44,197 bases of DNA from Frankiaceae bacterium (lineage in GTDB: Bacteria > Actinomycetota > Actinomycetes > JAFAQI01): positions 1 through 44,197 of the forward strand of contig JAVEEG010000132.1 in the NCBI GenBank assembly GCA_030840585.1, read 5' to 3'. Position 1 is the first letter of the stretch; each line of letters starts with the position of its first letter. The position numbers and the translations under genes were made by a program. This document shows positions 32,760 through 41,672 of this stretch, in pieces. The notes below the pieces were generated by a model, which had not been told where the DNA came from, made no database searches, and worked only from the letters and a program-made list of their open reading frames with translations.

Positions 32760-33206
32760 GTGCGCACGTACCAACCGAAGCCCGGCGACATCCGGCGGCA
32801 GTGGCATGTCATCGACGCCACCGACGTCGTCCTCGGCCGGCTCGCGACGCAGGCCGCCCGGCTGCTGCGCGGCAAGCACAAGGCGATCTACGCGCCCCAC
32901 GTCGACACCGGCGACTTCGTCATCATCGTCAACGCGTCGAAGGTCGCGCTGACCGGCGCGAAGCGGGACCAGAAGATCGCCTACCGGCACTCCGGCTTCC
33001 CCGGCGGCCTCAAGCGCGTCCCCTACTCCGAGCTGCTCGACAAGCGCCCCGAGCGCGCGGTCGAGAAGGCCATCAAGGGCATGCTCCCGCACAACACGCT
33101 CGGCCGGGCGATGGCCGGCAAGCTCAAGGTGTACGCCGGCCCGGAGCACCCGCACCAGGCCCAGCAGCCCGTTCCGTTCGAGATCACCCAGGTGAGCCAG
33201 GTATGA
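32760..33206 (+). CDS. rplM: 50S ribosomal protein L13
   Basis: Large-subunit assembly protein of 148 residues. It begins [19 protein letters not shown] and has the family motifs [19 protein letters not shown] (in two blocks), [13 protein letters not shown] and the C-terminal [20 protein letters not shown] start with GAAGG upstream. Its stop overlaps the rpsI start (ATGA). In other bacteria L13 can repress its own operon through the leader; the 60-base leader here is not obviously diagnostic. Confidence 0.97.
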   Translation: MRTYQPKPGDIRRQWHVIDATDVVLGRLATQAARLLRGKHKAIYAPHVDTGDFVIIVNASKVALTGAKRDQKIAYRHSGFPGGLKRVPYSELLDKRPERAVEKAIKGMLPHNTLGRAMAGKLKVYAGPEHPHQAQQPVPFEITQVSQV

Positions 33207-33715
33207 CCGAGACCGCCAGCGAAACCCTCGACGACGACTTCGCCGCTGCGGGCGGTGCCGACGACGACGTCGAGACCCCCGCTGCGGTCGAGGAGACGCC
33301 GGCGCCGCGCGCGCCCCGGCCCGTCATCGGCGGCCCGGTCGGCGCCACCGGCCGGCGCAAGGAGGCGATCGCCCGCGTTCGCCTCGTCCCCGGCTCCGGC
33401 GAGTGGAAGATCAACGGGCGCACCCTCGAGGACTACTTCCCGAACAAGGTGCACCAGCAGATCGTCAACGAGCCGCTGAAGACCCTCGACGTGGCCGACC
33501 GCTACGACATCCTCATCCGGGTGCAGGGTGGCGGGGTGTCCGGCCAGGCCGGCGCCGTACGGCTCGGCATCGCCCGCGCGCTCACCCAGACCGACGACGA
33601 CGCCCGCCCGCCGCTCAAGCGGGCCGGCTTCCTCACCCGCGACGCCCGGGTCAAGGAGCGGAAGAAGTACGGGCTGAAGAAGGCCCGCAAGGCCCCCCAG
33701 TACAGCAAGCGGTAG
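33203..33715 (+). CDS. rpsI: 30S ribosomal protein S9 with acidic N-terminal extension
   Basis: Small-subunit protein of 170 residues; its C-terminal YSKR tail reaches the P-site tRNA. The core starts near residue 48 ([15 protein letters not shown]) and ends RKAPQYSKR. Residues 1-45 are an Asp/Glu/Ala-rich extension ([15 protein letters not shown]), longer than the E. coli protein but of a type seen in actinobacteria. ATG overlaps the rplM stop. The open frame continuing upstream through rplM is a shadow. Confidence 0.97.
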   Translation: MTETASETLDDDFAAAGGADDDVETPAAVEETPAPRAPRPVIGGPVGATGRRKEAIARVRLVPGSGEWKINGRTLEDYFPNKVHQQIVNEPLKTLDVADRYDILIRVQGGGVSGQAGAVRLGIARALTQTDDDARPPLKRAGFLTRDARVKERKKYGLKKARKAPQYSKR

Positions 33716-33800
33716 GTCGCACGCTGGACTGCGTTCTCGTCGCCTTGCGGGCTTCAGCCCGCGGCGGCTCCTGCGGCCTTGCCAGCGCACGACCTACCAC
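33709..33800. terminator. Nested inverted repeat between rpsI and glmM
   Basis: Outer arms 33709-33727 and 33782-33800 are reverse complements with three mismatches (core GGTAGGTCG and CGCTGG). Inside lies a perfect GCGGGC-TTCA-GCCCGC hairpin (33747-33762). The left arm includes the rpsI stop. The structure would form a two-stem fold that could terminate or attenuate transcription between rplM-rpsI and glmM. Confidence 0.6.
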
Positions 33801-33823
33801 TCGCTGCCCACTGAGGTGACCCC

Positions 33824-35155
33824 ATGGCACGCCTGTTCGGGACCGACGGGGTTCGGGGGGTCGCGAACGAGTTCCTGACCCCGGAGCTGGCGGTCTCGCT
33901 GGCCGCCGCTGCCGTGGCCGAGCTCGGCTCCGGCGAGCGGCCGTTGGTGTACGTCGGCCGGGACCCGCGGCCCTCCGGTGAACTGCTCGAAGCCGCTGTC
34001 TTAGCCGGAGCGTTGGCGGCCGGCGCGGACGTCGTACGGCTCGGCGTCGTACCCACTCCGGCGGTCGCGCTGGCCGTCGCCCGGGGTGCGGCGTCCGAGC
34101 CGCCGGCCGCGCTCGGCGTGATGATCTCGGCCAGCCACAACCCCATGCCGGACAACGGGATCAAGCTGTTCGGGCCCGGCGGCGGCAAGGTCCCGGACGG
34201 CGTGGAGGACCGGATCGAGGCCCGGCTCGCCTCGGCCGCGGCCCGGCCGACCGGCGCGGGCGTCGGGCGGCAGCGGGCGGACCTCGGTGGCCAGACGGAT
34301 TGGTACGTCGACGCCCTGACCTCGACGGTGGATGTCGACCTCAGCGGATTGCGAATCGTCGTCGACTGCGCCAACGGGTCGGCCGCGCAGGTCGGCCCGG
34401 CGGCCTACCGGGCGGCCGGCGCGGATGTGACCGTCATCAACGACGACCTGACCGGCTACCGGATCAACGACGGCTGCGGCGCGACCCACCTCGAGGCGCT
34501 GCAGGCCGCGGTGCTCGCCGCAGGTGCCGATGCCGGGCTCGCGCACGACGGCGATGCCGACCGCTGCCTCGCGGTGGATGCCGGCGGTGACGTGGTGGAT
34601 GGCGACCAGATCCTCGCCGTACTCGCCCTGGGTTTGCGGGAGCAGGGCCGGCTCGCGCACGACGCCGTCGCGGTGACCGTGATGAGCAACCTCGGCTTCC
34701 GCCAGGCGATGGCCGCGCACGGCATCACCGTCGAGGAGACGGCGGTCGGCGACCGCTATGTGTTGGAGCGGATGCTCGCCAGCGGGCTGTCGCTCGGCGG
34801 CGAGCAGTCCGGCCACACGATCCTGCGCGACTACGCGCCGACCGGCGACGGGGTGCTCACCGGCCTGCACCTGCTCGCTCGAATGGCGTCGACCGGCCGC
34901 TCGCTGGCCGACCTCGCCGCGGTCATGCAACGGCTGCCGCAGGCGCTGGTCAACGTCCGGGTGCCGGACAAGCAGGCCGCGCTGGAGACGACCCGCGAGC
35001 TGGCGGCGGTCGTCGAGGCCGAGCTGCGCGGCGAGGGCCGGGTGCTGGTCCGGCCGAGCGGCACCGAGCCGCTGCTGCGGGTCATGGTCGAGGCGCCCAC
35101 CCAGGAGGCCGCCGACAGCGCGGCCGAGCGCATCGCCGCCGCCGTCCGCGCCTAA
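33824..35155 (+). CDS. glmM: Phosphoglucosamine mutase
   Basis: Interconverts glucosamine-6-phosphate and glucosamine-1-phosphate on the way to UDP-GlcNAc for peptidoglycan. The 443 residues have the usual length. The phospho-serine loop ISASHNPMPDNG places the catalytic Ser at 104; the metal loop is DGDADR (about 245); the substrate loop GEQSGH and the C-terminal phosphate site RPSGTEPLLRVMVE are present. ATG start with GAGGTG upstream. Lies between rpsI and glmS, the standard actinobacterial order. Confidence 0.97.
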   Translation: MARLFGTDGVRGVANEFLTPELAVSLAAAAVAELGSGERPLVYVGRDPRPSGELLEAAVLAGALAAGADVVRLGVVPTPAVALAVARGAASEPPAALGVMISASHNPMPDNGIKLFGPGGGKVPDGVEDRIEARLASAAARPTGAGVGRQRADLGGQTDWYVDALTSTVDVDLSGLRIVVDCANGSAAQVGPAAYRAAGADVTVINDDLTGYRINDGCGATHLEALQAAVLAAGADAGLAHDGDADRCLAVDAGGDVVDGDQILAVLALGLREQGRLAHDAVAVTVMSNLGFRQAMAAHGITVEETAVGDRYVLERMLASGLSLGGEQSGHTILRDYAPTGDGVLTGLHLLARMASTGRSLADLAAVMQRLPQALVNVRVPDKQAALETTRELAAVVEAELRGEGRVLVRPSGTEPLLRVMVEAPTQEAADSAAERIAAAVRA

Positions 35156-35175
35156 TTGCCTGCTCGCGCGGGTTC

Positions 35176-35244
35176 GTGATCATGGCGTTGTAGGCGCCGA
35201 AACGCCATGATCACCGCGAAAACGGGTCGAAACGCCATGATCAC
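35176..35244. repeat. Palindrome plus third copy of a 14-mer, glmM-glmS spacer
   Basis: GTGATCATGGCGTT (35176-35189) is the exact reverse complement of AACGCCATGATCAC (35201-35214), with an 11-base loop. The same AACGCCATGATCAC recurs at 35231-35244; the two direct copies share 17 bases (CGAAACGCCATGATCAC). The hairpin could end the glmM transcript. The extra copy suggests a repeated intergenic element or a regulator site near the glmS promoter. Confidence 0.75.
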
Positions 35245-35264
35245 GGACCGGCGAGGGCGCCAGT

Positions 35265-35270
35265 TAGGCT
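35265..35270 (+). promoter_or_regulatory. Leaderless -10 box of glmS
   Basis: TAGGCT fits TANNNT and lies six bases before the glmS GTG at 35277; no Shine-Dalgarno is present, so a leaderless transcript is likely. The AACGCCATGATCAC copy ends 20 bases upstream, about where a -35 or an operator would lie. Confidence 0.5.
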
Positions 35271-35276
35271 GGCGGC

Positions 35277-37106
35277 GTGTGCGGAATCGTCGGGTACGTC
35301 GGTGAACAGCCCGCTCTCGACGTCGTCATGCAGGGGTTGCGGCGGCTGGAGTACCGCGGCTACGACAGCGCCGGCGTCGCCGTACTCGGCAGTGACGACG
35401 AGCTGAGGATCGCGCGCAAGGCCGGCAAGCTGGCGAACCTCGACGCGGAGCTGGCCGGGACCGAGCTGCCCGGCACCCTCGGCGTCGGTCACACCCGCTG
35501 GGCCACCCACGGCGCGCCGACCGACCGCAACGCCCACCCGCATCGCGACTGCAGCGGCGCCGTCGCGGTCGTGCACAACGGCACGCTGGAGAACTTCGCC
35601 GAGCTGCGCGAGGGCTTGACCGAGCGCGGCCACAGCCTGTCCAGCGACACCGACACCGAAGCGGTCGCGCACCTGATCGAGGAGCGCTACGACGGAGATC
35701 TGGCCGCGGCGGTTCGTGAGGTCGCGAAAGAACTCGAAGGATCGTTCGTGCTCGTCGTGGCGCACCGCGAGCAGCCAGACCTTGTCATCGGCGCCCGCCG
35801 CAACCTGCCGCTCGTCGTCGGGCTCGGCGATGGTGAGAACTTCCTCGCCAGCGACGTGACCGCGTTCATCGCCTACACCCGCGAGGCCCGCGCGGTCGAC
35901 CAGGACCAGGTCGTCGAGCTGCGCCGCGACGGCGTCCGGGTCACCGACCTCGACGGCAACGACGTCGAAGGCGAGACCTACCACGTCGACTGGGACACCG
36001 CGGCCGCCGAGAAGGCCGGCTACGAGTACTTCATGCTCAAGGAGATCGACGAGCAGCCGGAGGCGGTCGCCGAGACGATCGGCGGGCGCCTCGGCCGCGA
36101 CGGCCGGCTCCGCCTTGACGAGTTGGCGATCAGCGACGAGGACATCCGCGGGTTCCAGCAGGTCGTCATCGTCGCGTGCGGGTCGTCGTACCACTCGGGG
36201 TTGGTCGGCAAGTACGCGATCGAGCGGTGGACCCGGCTGCCAACGCAGGTGGAGATCGCGAGCGAGTTCCGCTACCGCGACCCGGTCGTCGGCCGCGACA
36301 CGTTGGTCATCGCGATCAGCCAGAGTGGCGAGACCGCCGACACGCTCGAAGCGCTGCGGCACGCCCGCCAGCAGGGCGCGTGGGTCATGGCGGTGACCAA
36401 CACCGTCGGGTCGTCGATCGCGCGCGAGAGCGACGCGGTCTTCTACACCCGTAGCGGTCCAGAGATCGCGGTCGCGTCGACCAAGGCCGTGATGACGCAG
36501 CTCGCCGCGGTCTACCTCGTCGGCCTGCATCTCGCACAGATCCGCGGCACTCGCGACGGCGACGAGGTGCGATCGCACTACGCCGACCTTGCCGCGATCC
36601 CGCGGTTGATCGAGGACACGCTCACCCGGATGGATCCGCTGCGGAAGATCGCTCGCGACATCAGCGATGCCGAGCGGGTGCTGTTCCTCGGCCGGCACGT
36701 CGGGTACCCGATGGCGCTCGAAGGTGCGTTGAAACTCAAGGAACTCGCGTATGTCTCGGCCGAAGGCTTTCCCGCCGGCGAGATCAAGCACGGCCCGATC
36801 GCGCTGATCGAGCAAGGTACGCCGGTCGTAGTTCTCGCCACCCGGCACGCGTTGTCGCCGAAGCTCGTCACCAACGTGCAGGAGATCAAGGCGCGCGGTG
36901 CGCGCACCATCGTCATCGCGACCGACGGCGACGACTCGGTGACGCCGTACGCCGATCATGTGATCCGAGTGCCGGACACGAAGTCGCTGCTGTCGCCGTT
37001 GCTCACGCTGGTGCCGATGCAGGTGTTCTCGGCCGAGTTCGCGATGGCCCGCGGCCTCGACGTCGACCAGCCGCGCAACCTCGCGAAGTCCGTCACCGTC
37101 GAGTAG
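35277..37106 (+). CDS. glmS: Glutamine-fructose-6-phosphate aminotransferase (isomerising)
   Basis: Makes glucosamine-6-phosphate from fructose-6-phosphate and glutamine, the entry step to UDP-GlcNAc. The 609 residues show Cys2 as the nucleophile of the class II glutaminase (MCGIVGYVG), RRLEYRGYDSAG and HTRWATHG. The isomerase part has two SIS domains (ACGSSYHSG, ISQSGETADT, KLKELAYVSAEGF, EIKHGPIAL) and ends in DQPRNLAKSVTVE. The start must be the GTG giving Cys at position 2. An 814-codon frame on the other strand is a shadow. Confidence 0.98.
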   Translation: MCGIVGYVGEQPALDVVMQGLRRLEYRGYDSAGVAVLGSDDELRIARKAGKLANLDAELAGTELPGTLGVGHTRWATHGAPTDRNAHPHRDCSGAVAVVHNGTLENFAELREGLTERGHSLSSDTDTEAVAHLIEERYDGDLAAAVREVAKELEGSFVLVVAHREQPDLVIGARRNLPLVVGLGDGENFLASDVTAFIAYTREARAVDQDQVVELRRDGVRVTDLDGNDVEGETYHVDWDTAAAEKAGYEYFMLKEIDEQPEAVAETIGGRLGRDGRLRLDELAISDEDIRGFQQVVIVACGSSYHSGLVGKYAIERWTRLPTQVEIASEFRYRDPVVGRDTLVIAISQSGETADTLEALRHARQQGAWVMAVTNTVGSSIARESDAVFYTRSGPEIAVASTKAVMTQLAAVYLVGLHLAQIRGTRDGDEVRSHYADLAAIPRLIEDTLTRMDPLRKIARDISDAERVLFLGRHVGYPMALEGALKLKELAYVSAEGFPAGEIKHGPIALIEQGTPVVVLATRHALSPKLVTNVQEIKARGARTIVIATDGDDSVTPYADHVIRVPDTKSLLSPLLTLVPMQVFSAEFAMARGLDVDQPRNLAKSVTVE

Positions 37107-37109
37107 CGG

Positions 37110-37463
37110 GTGGCGATCGTCGGGATCGGCATCGACATCGTCAACGTCGATCGGTTCGTCGCGTCCTTGCAACGCACGCCCGGATTGCGGGACCGGCTTT
37201 TCGTTGCGAATGAACGAGATTTGCCGGATGTCTCCCTCGCCGCGCGGTTCGCGGCGAAGGAGGCCGTCGCCAAGGCGCTCGGTGCGCCGGGTGATCTGCG
37301 ATGGCACGACGTCGAGGTGGTGCGCGACGTTTCTGGGCAGCCCACGTTGCTCGTCTCCGGCACCGTCGAAGCTGCGGCGGCGCGGCTCGGCGCGTCCCGG
37401 TGGCATGTCTCGTTGAGCCACGACGCCGGGCAGGCGATCGCGATGGTGGTGGCCGAGTCGTGA
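37110..37463 (+). CDS. acpS: Holo-[acyl-carrier-protein] synthase
   Basis: Transfers 4'-phosphopantetheine from CoA to the acyl carrier protein. The 117 residues have the family length. [12 protein letters not shown] at the N-terminus carries the metal-binding Asp, and [13 protein letters not shown] carries the conserved Glu and Lys; VSLSHDAG is near the C-terminus. GTG start 3 bases after glmS stop; its stop overlaps the nnr start (GTGA). Confidence 0.95.
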   Translation: MAIVGIGIDIVNVDRFVASLQRTPGLRDRLFVANERDLPDVSLAARFAAKEAVAKALGAPGDLRWHDVEVVRDVSGQPTLLVSGTVEAAAARLGASRWHVSLSHDAGQAIAMVVAES

Positions 37464-38860
37464 GATCCGCGTACGGCGTCGATGAGATCCGCGCCGCTGA
37501 GCAGCCACTGCTCGATGCATTGCCGCCGGGCACATTGATGAACCGGGCCGCGACGGCGCTCGCGGTGCGCTGCGCGGCGCTGCTCGGTGGGACGTACGGC
37601 GCGCGCGTCGTGCTGCTCGTCGGGAACGGCAGCAACGGCGGCGACGCGCGACTGGCCGGTGCGCAGCTCGCTCGCCGCGGTGCAAGGGTCGACACGGTCG
37701 CCGTCGGCTCGCCGCGTGCGGAGGCCGAGCGACTGATCGCCGCGGCGGACCTCGTCATCGATGGCATGGTCGGCATCGGCGCGACCGGTCCGCTCCGACC
37801 AGATGCGGCGGCGCTAGCCGAAATTGTCAACAATGCCAACGCAATCGTGGTCGCGGTCGACGTACCCAGCGGGGTCGACGCGTCGACCGGCGAGGTCGAA
37901 GGCGTCGCGGTGCGCGCGGACGTCACGGTGACGTTCGGCGGATTGAAGCCGGGCTTGCTGGTGACACCCGGCGCTGGTTACGCCGGTGCGGTCGACGTGG
38001 TGGACATCGGGCTCGACCTGCCGGCTCCGACGGTGGCTGCGCTCGATGCGGACGATGTCGCGGCGTTGCTGCCCCGGCCGTCCGTGGACAGCGACAAGTA
38101 CCGGCGTGGCGTCGTGGGCATCGTCGCCGGCAGCGAGCAGTACACCGGTGCCGCGGTGTTGTGTGTCGGCGGCGCCGTGCATGCCGGCGCGGGAATGGTG
38201 CGTTACGCCGGCGTCGCGGCCGCCGCCGATCAGGTCCGGCGGCACTGGCCGGAAGCGCTCGTCACGGCGGATCCGGACGACGTCCTGGCGATCGGCCGGG
38301 TGCAGAGCTGGGTGGTCGGCTCCGGCCTCGGCACCGGACCGGAAGCGACCGCGATCGTTACGGCGGTGCTCGGCACCGATGTGCCGGTGGTGCTCGACGC
38401 CGATGCGCTCGCCGTCGTCGCGGCGCAGCCACGGCTCGTTGCGGATCGCAGCGCGCGGACGGTGCTGACCCCGCATGCCGGCGAGTTCGCCCGGCTGGTC
38501 GGGATGGACCGCGACCACGTCGAGGCGCGGCGGCTGCGATCCGCACAGGACGCGGCGAGCAAACTCGGCGTGACGGTGCTGCTCAAGGGATCGACGACGG
38601 TGATCGCGGATCCGTCCGGCCAGACGCGGATCAACACCGCGCAGTCGCCGTACCTCGCGACTGCGGGCAGCGGTGACGTGCTGGCAGGGATCTGCGGAAC
38701 CCTGCTCGCGGCCGGGTTGAGCGCCCTCGATGCCGGTGCGGCCGGCGCGTTCCTGCACGGCCTGGCGGCATTGCTCGCGGCCGGCGACCCGGCGGCGCCG
38801 GTGACCGCCGGCGAGATCGCCGCGACGCTTCCCGAGGCGGTGCGCGTAGTCAGCGGCTGA
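37460..38860 (+). CDS. nnr: Bifunctional NAD(P)H-hydrate epimerase / ADP-dependent dehydratase
   Basis: Repairs hydrated NADH and NADPH. The 466 residues hold an N-terminal YjeF_N epimerase domain ([14 protein letters not shown] near 55, [27 protein letters not shown]) and a C-terminal kinase-like dehydratase domain ([46 protein letters not shown]). The fused form is common in bacteria. GTG at 37460 overlaps the acpS stop; the frame back to 37301 is not used. The position after acpS is conserved in actinobacteria. Confidence 0.95.
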   Translation: MRSAYGVDEIRAAEQPLLDALPPGTLMNRAATALAVRCAALLGGTYGARVVLLVGNGSNGGDARLAGAQLARRGARVDTVAVGSPRAEAERLIAAADLVIDGMVGIGATGPLRPDAAALAEIVNNANAIVVAVDVPSGVDASTGEVEGVAVRADVTVTFGGLKPGLLVTPGAGYAGAVDVVDIGLDLPAPTVAALDADDVAALLPRPSVDSDKYRRGVVGIVAGSEQYTGAAVLCVGGAVHAGAGMVRYAGVAAAADQVRRHWPEALVTADPDDVLAIGRVQSWVVGSGLGTGPEATAIVTAVLGTDVPVVLDADALAVVAAQPRLVADRSARTVLTPHAGEFARLVGMDRDHVEARRLRSAQDAASKLGVTVLLKGSTTVIADPSGQTRINTAQSPYLATAGSGDVLAGICGTLLAAGLSALDAGAAGAFLHGLAALLAAGDPAAPVTAGEIAATLPEAVRVVSG

Positions 38861-38901
38861 CTAGGTCAAGTGGGCCATGGCGCTAGTCGACACCTATTGC
38901 C

Positions 38902-39762
38902 GTGACCATGACGATCCTGCCCGGCCAGCCGCTCCCCGCGCCGGACGCACCGCCGCCCCCGTCCGCCCCGGGCGGGCGCGGCCCGCGGTTGAGCCAGCGC
39001 ACGCTCGCTGCGGTGGCCGCGGGTGTCGTCGCGCTCGGTGGTGGCGGCGCATGGTTCGCGCTGCACTCCTCCGGCGGTACCGCTCCCGCGGCCGCCGTGT
39101 CGACCCGTCCGGCCGTCCATCACAAGGCTTCGCTGGCGAAGCCGCGCGCGCCGCACACCCGGGCCGACGCGTTGAAGACTGGGACCGCGATCCTCGCCGT
39201 ACTGCCCGCGCAGTTCCCCGGCTGGAAGGTCGACGGGAAACCGACGATCCAGAACCCGCACGACAACAGCGATCCGGTGAGCCGGTCGATCCAGCAGTGC
39301 CTTGCCGGTGCGAGCAGCCGCGGCTACGCGGTCACGTCGCCCGAGGTGACACACACGACGGCGACCCCGTCGTACCTGAGTGTCGACGTGACGCTGGGCT
39401 TCGTGCGCAACGCAGCTCGGGCGACCGCGGATCTCGCGGTGCTCGGTCGGGCGAGCGCGCAGCGGTGCATCGCCAAGCAGGTCGTTGGCCGGACCGTGTC
39501 GATGGGATCGGGCGCGAGCCTGCGGTTCACGTCGATGAAGCCGCTGCAGGTGCCCGGTCGTGCGGTGGGCTGGGAGTTTGACGGCCAGATCCAGTCGAAC
39601 GTGATCGGTGGTCAGTCGGTACGGGTCGTGATGCTGGCGACCGTCGACCGAGCGACCGAGATCCTGCTGACCTCGACCGGGCTGGGTGCCGCGCTGCCGC
39701 TCTCGGCTGATCTACGGGTGCTGCACGCGATCACCGCGCAGACCCATCGCGTCATCGGTTGA
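38902..39762 (+). CDS. Single-pass membrane protein with extracellular sensor-like domain, unknown
   Basis: A 286-residue protein: a Pro-rich cytosolic N-terminus, one membrane helix (TLAAVAAGVVALGGGGAWFAL, about 34-54), and an extracytoplasmic domain of some 200 residues with two Cys (in QQCLAG and QRCIAK). The pattern of alternating strands and the Cys pair recall the extracellular sensor domains of actinobacterial PknH-like proteins, but similarity is weak by eye. Start may be GTG 38902 or ATG 38908. It follows nnr by 41 bases; 3' end overlaps the convergent gene by 11 bases. Confidence 0.65.
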   Translation: MTMTILPGQPLPAPDAPPPPSAPGGRGPRLSQRTLAAVAAGVVALGGGGAWFALHSSGGTAPAAAVSTRPAVHHKASLAKPRAPHTRADALKTGTAILAVLPAQFPGWKVDGKPTIQNPHDNSDPVSRSIQQCLAGASSRGYAVTSPEVTHTTATPSYLSVDVTLGFVRNAARATADLAVLGRASAQRCIAKQVVGRTVSMGSGASLRFTSMKPLQVPGRAVGWEFDGQIQSNVIGGQSVRVVMLATVDRATEILLTSTGLGAALPLSADLRVLHAITAQTHRVIG

Positions 39763-40378
39763 CGTTCCACGGTTCAGCGGCAACAACCTGCCCCGCGGAG
39801 TCGAGGAAGTACAGCACCACCGACGTACCGCTCACATGCGCCGTCCCGGCGTAGACACCGTTGGGCATGCCGGTGAGTTGTGCCGAGTGGAGCACGGTCT
39901 TCGCGCCCGCTGATACGGCGGCGGCTCGCGCCGCGCCGGGTGGCATGACACCCCATCCGGTCACGCTGTCGGCGTCTTCGCTCGTGTCCGCCGGCAGCCA
40001 TTGGACGGTTGGCATGACGCGGTCGGCTGAGGTGCTGGCCCCGCAGTCCTCCGACACGGTCTTGGTTCGTGCGCCGGGAGCAAGGACGTGCTCGTAGGAG
40101 CACCAGCCGTGGTCGGTCCCGGCGTAGTAGATCCCGACGACCCGGTGACTGCCGGCGGGGTCGTAGCGGTTCGATGACTCCTCGAACTCCGCGGTCGCGC
40201 TGACCGGCGGTGCGTGGAACACGAGACCGGTGTCGGCCGGCGCGGGCGGCGGCGACTGGGCCTCACTCGAGGTCCCGCCGTGGCCGGTCTCGTGGCCGTC
40301 CGCGTCCTTGAACACCCATCTGATCCCCGCGGGACTGTGGGGGACCGGGAGCTGGGCGAAGAAGAGGGCCCGGGGCAT
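39752..40378 (-). CDS. Unknown protein, probably 5'-truncated or frameshifted
   Basis: A 208-residue frame from the ATG at 40378, ending VAAEPWNVNR. No domain is recognised; two Cys and a Gly-rich middle are seen. The reading frame continues convincingly upstream of the ATG (RSVLSIAARTAAAQQDG) to a TGA at 40433-40435. A different frame starting at GTG 40482 (MELAAEYALTVETRPADF) runs into the same point. A one-base shift near 40421-40435 would join them into a protein of about 240 residues. So this may be a frameshifted gene or a sequencing error. The joined protein has the feel of an actinobacterial CU044_5270-type family member, which is only an impression. Confidence 0.55.
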   Translation of the reverse strand: MPRALFFAQLPVPHSPAGIRWVFKDADGHETGHGGTSSEAQSPPPAPADTGLVFHAPPVSATAEFEESSNRYDPAGSHRVVGIYYAGTDHGWCSYEHVLAPGARTKTVSEDCGASTSADRVMPTVQWLPADTSEDADSVTGWGVMPPGAARAAAVSAGAKTVLHSAQLTGMPNGVYAGTAHVSGTSVVLYFLDSAGQVVAAEPWNVNR

Positions 40379-40541
40379 GCCGTCTTGCTGGGCAGCGGCG
40401 GTGCGAGCCGCGATCGATAGAACGCTTCGAAGTCAGCCGGGCGCGTCTCCACGGTCAGCGCGTACTCCGCCGCGAGCTCCACACTCTTACCAACGCATGG
40501 CGGGGCCGAACGTTGACAACCGGTGCTGAGACACTGTTCGC

Positions 40542-41672
40542 GTGAATCGGTTCGCTGCCGAGATCGACCTCGACGCGATCAGCGCCAACGTCGCCCGGCT
40601 CGACCAGGTGTCCGGTGACGCCGCGGTGATGGCGGTGGTCAAGGCCGACGGCTACGGCCACGGCATGCTGCCGAGCGCGCGCGCGGCGATCGCGGGCGGT
40701 GCCAACTGGCTCGGCGTCGCGTTCGCCGAGGAAGCCTTGGCGCTACGGGCGGCGGGCATCGACGTACCTCTTCTCGCGTGGCTGCTGTCCCCGACGGACG
40801 ACTTCGAGTCGTTGGTCCGAGCCGACGTCGACGTCAGTATCAGCGCACCGTGGGCACTCGACCTCCTCGTCGCCGCGGCCGAACGGGCGGGCAGGCCCGG
40901 GCACGTGCATTTGAAGGCCGACACGGGTCTCGGCCGGGCCGGTGCGACCCGCGCCGATTGGCCCGACCTCGTCACCGCGGCGGCGAAAGCCGCGGCCGAC
41001 GGCACCGTCGAGGTGACCGGCGTCTGGTCGCATCTTGCTTACGCCGATGCGCCGACGCATCCGACGATCGCAGCGCAGGTCGCGGCGTTCACGGAGGCAC
41101 TGGATGTCGCGGATCGCGCCGGCGTCCGGCCGCGGGTGCGACACCTCGCGAACAGTGCCGCGACGCTGTCGTTGCCGGACACGCATTACGACGTGGTCCG
41201 CCCCGGCATCGCGGTGTACGGCCTGTCGCCCGGACCCGAGGTGGGTACGGCGACCGAGCTCGGATTGCGGCCGGCGATGACGTTGCGGGCCGAGGTCGCG
41301 CTGGTCAAGCGGGTGCCGGCCGGGCAGGGCGTTTCGTACGCACACCGCTATACGACGCAACGCGAAACGACGTTGGCACTGGTGCCGCTGGGGTACGCCG
41401 ACGGGGTGCCGCGACACGCGACCAACGTCGGGCCGGTGTCGATCGCCGGTCGCCGCTACCGAATCAGCGGGACCGTCTGCATGGATCAGTTCGTCGTCGA
41501 CGTCGGTGACGACACGGTCGAAGCCGGCGACGCCGCCGTACTGTTCGGGCCCGGTGACAACGGCGAGCCGACGGCCGATGACTGGGCGGTCGCGGTCGGC
41601 ACCATCAACTACGAGATCGTGTCGCGGATCGGTGCCCGGGTGCCGCGCAGCTACACCGTCGGATCGGCATGA
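40542..41672 (+). CDS. alr: Alanine racemase
   Basis: PLP-dependent enzyme making D-alanine for peptidoglycan. The 376 residues start AEIDLDAISANVARL; the PLP-binding Lys34 is in VVKADGYGHG; the second catalytic residue Tyr266 is in GVSYAHRY; VCMDQFVVDVG is the C-terminal beta-domain motif. GTG start without an evident Shine-Dalgarno. A perfect TTGACA lies at 40513-40518, but no well-spaced -10 follows. Its stop overlaps the hydrolase start (ATGA). alr upstream of tsaE is conserved in actinobacteria. Confidence 0.97.
   Translation: MNRFAAEIDLDAISANVARLDQVSGDAAVMAVVKADGYGHGMLPSARAAIAGGANWLGVAFAEEALALRAAGIDVPLLAWLLSPTDDFESLVRADVDVSISAPWALDLLVAAAERAGRPGHVHLKADTGLGRAGATRADWPDLVTAAAKAAADGTVEVTGVWSHLAYADAPTHPTIAAQVAAFTEALDVADRAGVRPRVRHLANSAATLSLPDTHYDVVRPGIAVYGLSPGPEVGTATELGLRPAMTLRAEVALVKRVPAGQGVSYAHRYTTQRETTLALVPLGYADGVPRHATNVGPVSIAGRRYRISGTVCMDQFVVDVGDDTVEAGDAAVLFGPGDNGEPTADDWAVAVGTINYEIVSRIGARVPRSYTVGSA

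Noticed and set aside
35241-37685. Minus-strand open frame of 814 codons across glmS and acpS
   Set aside because: It is antisense to two well-recognised genes and reads as Arg/Asp/Val-rich low-complexity protein, typical of high-GC shadows.
38866-39354. Minus-strand 162-codon frame facing the sensor-like gene
   Set aside because: Antisense to a more protein-like frame with a clear membrane helix; no Shine-Dalgarno or domain.
40513-40541. Full sigma-A promoter for alr using the perfect TTGACA
   Set aside because: No acceptable -10 lies 16-19 bases downstream; the nearest candidate is too close, so it was only mentioned with the gene.
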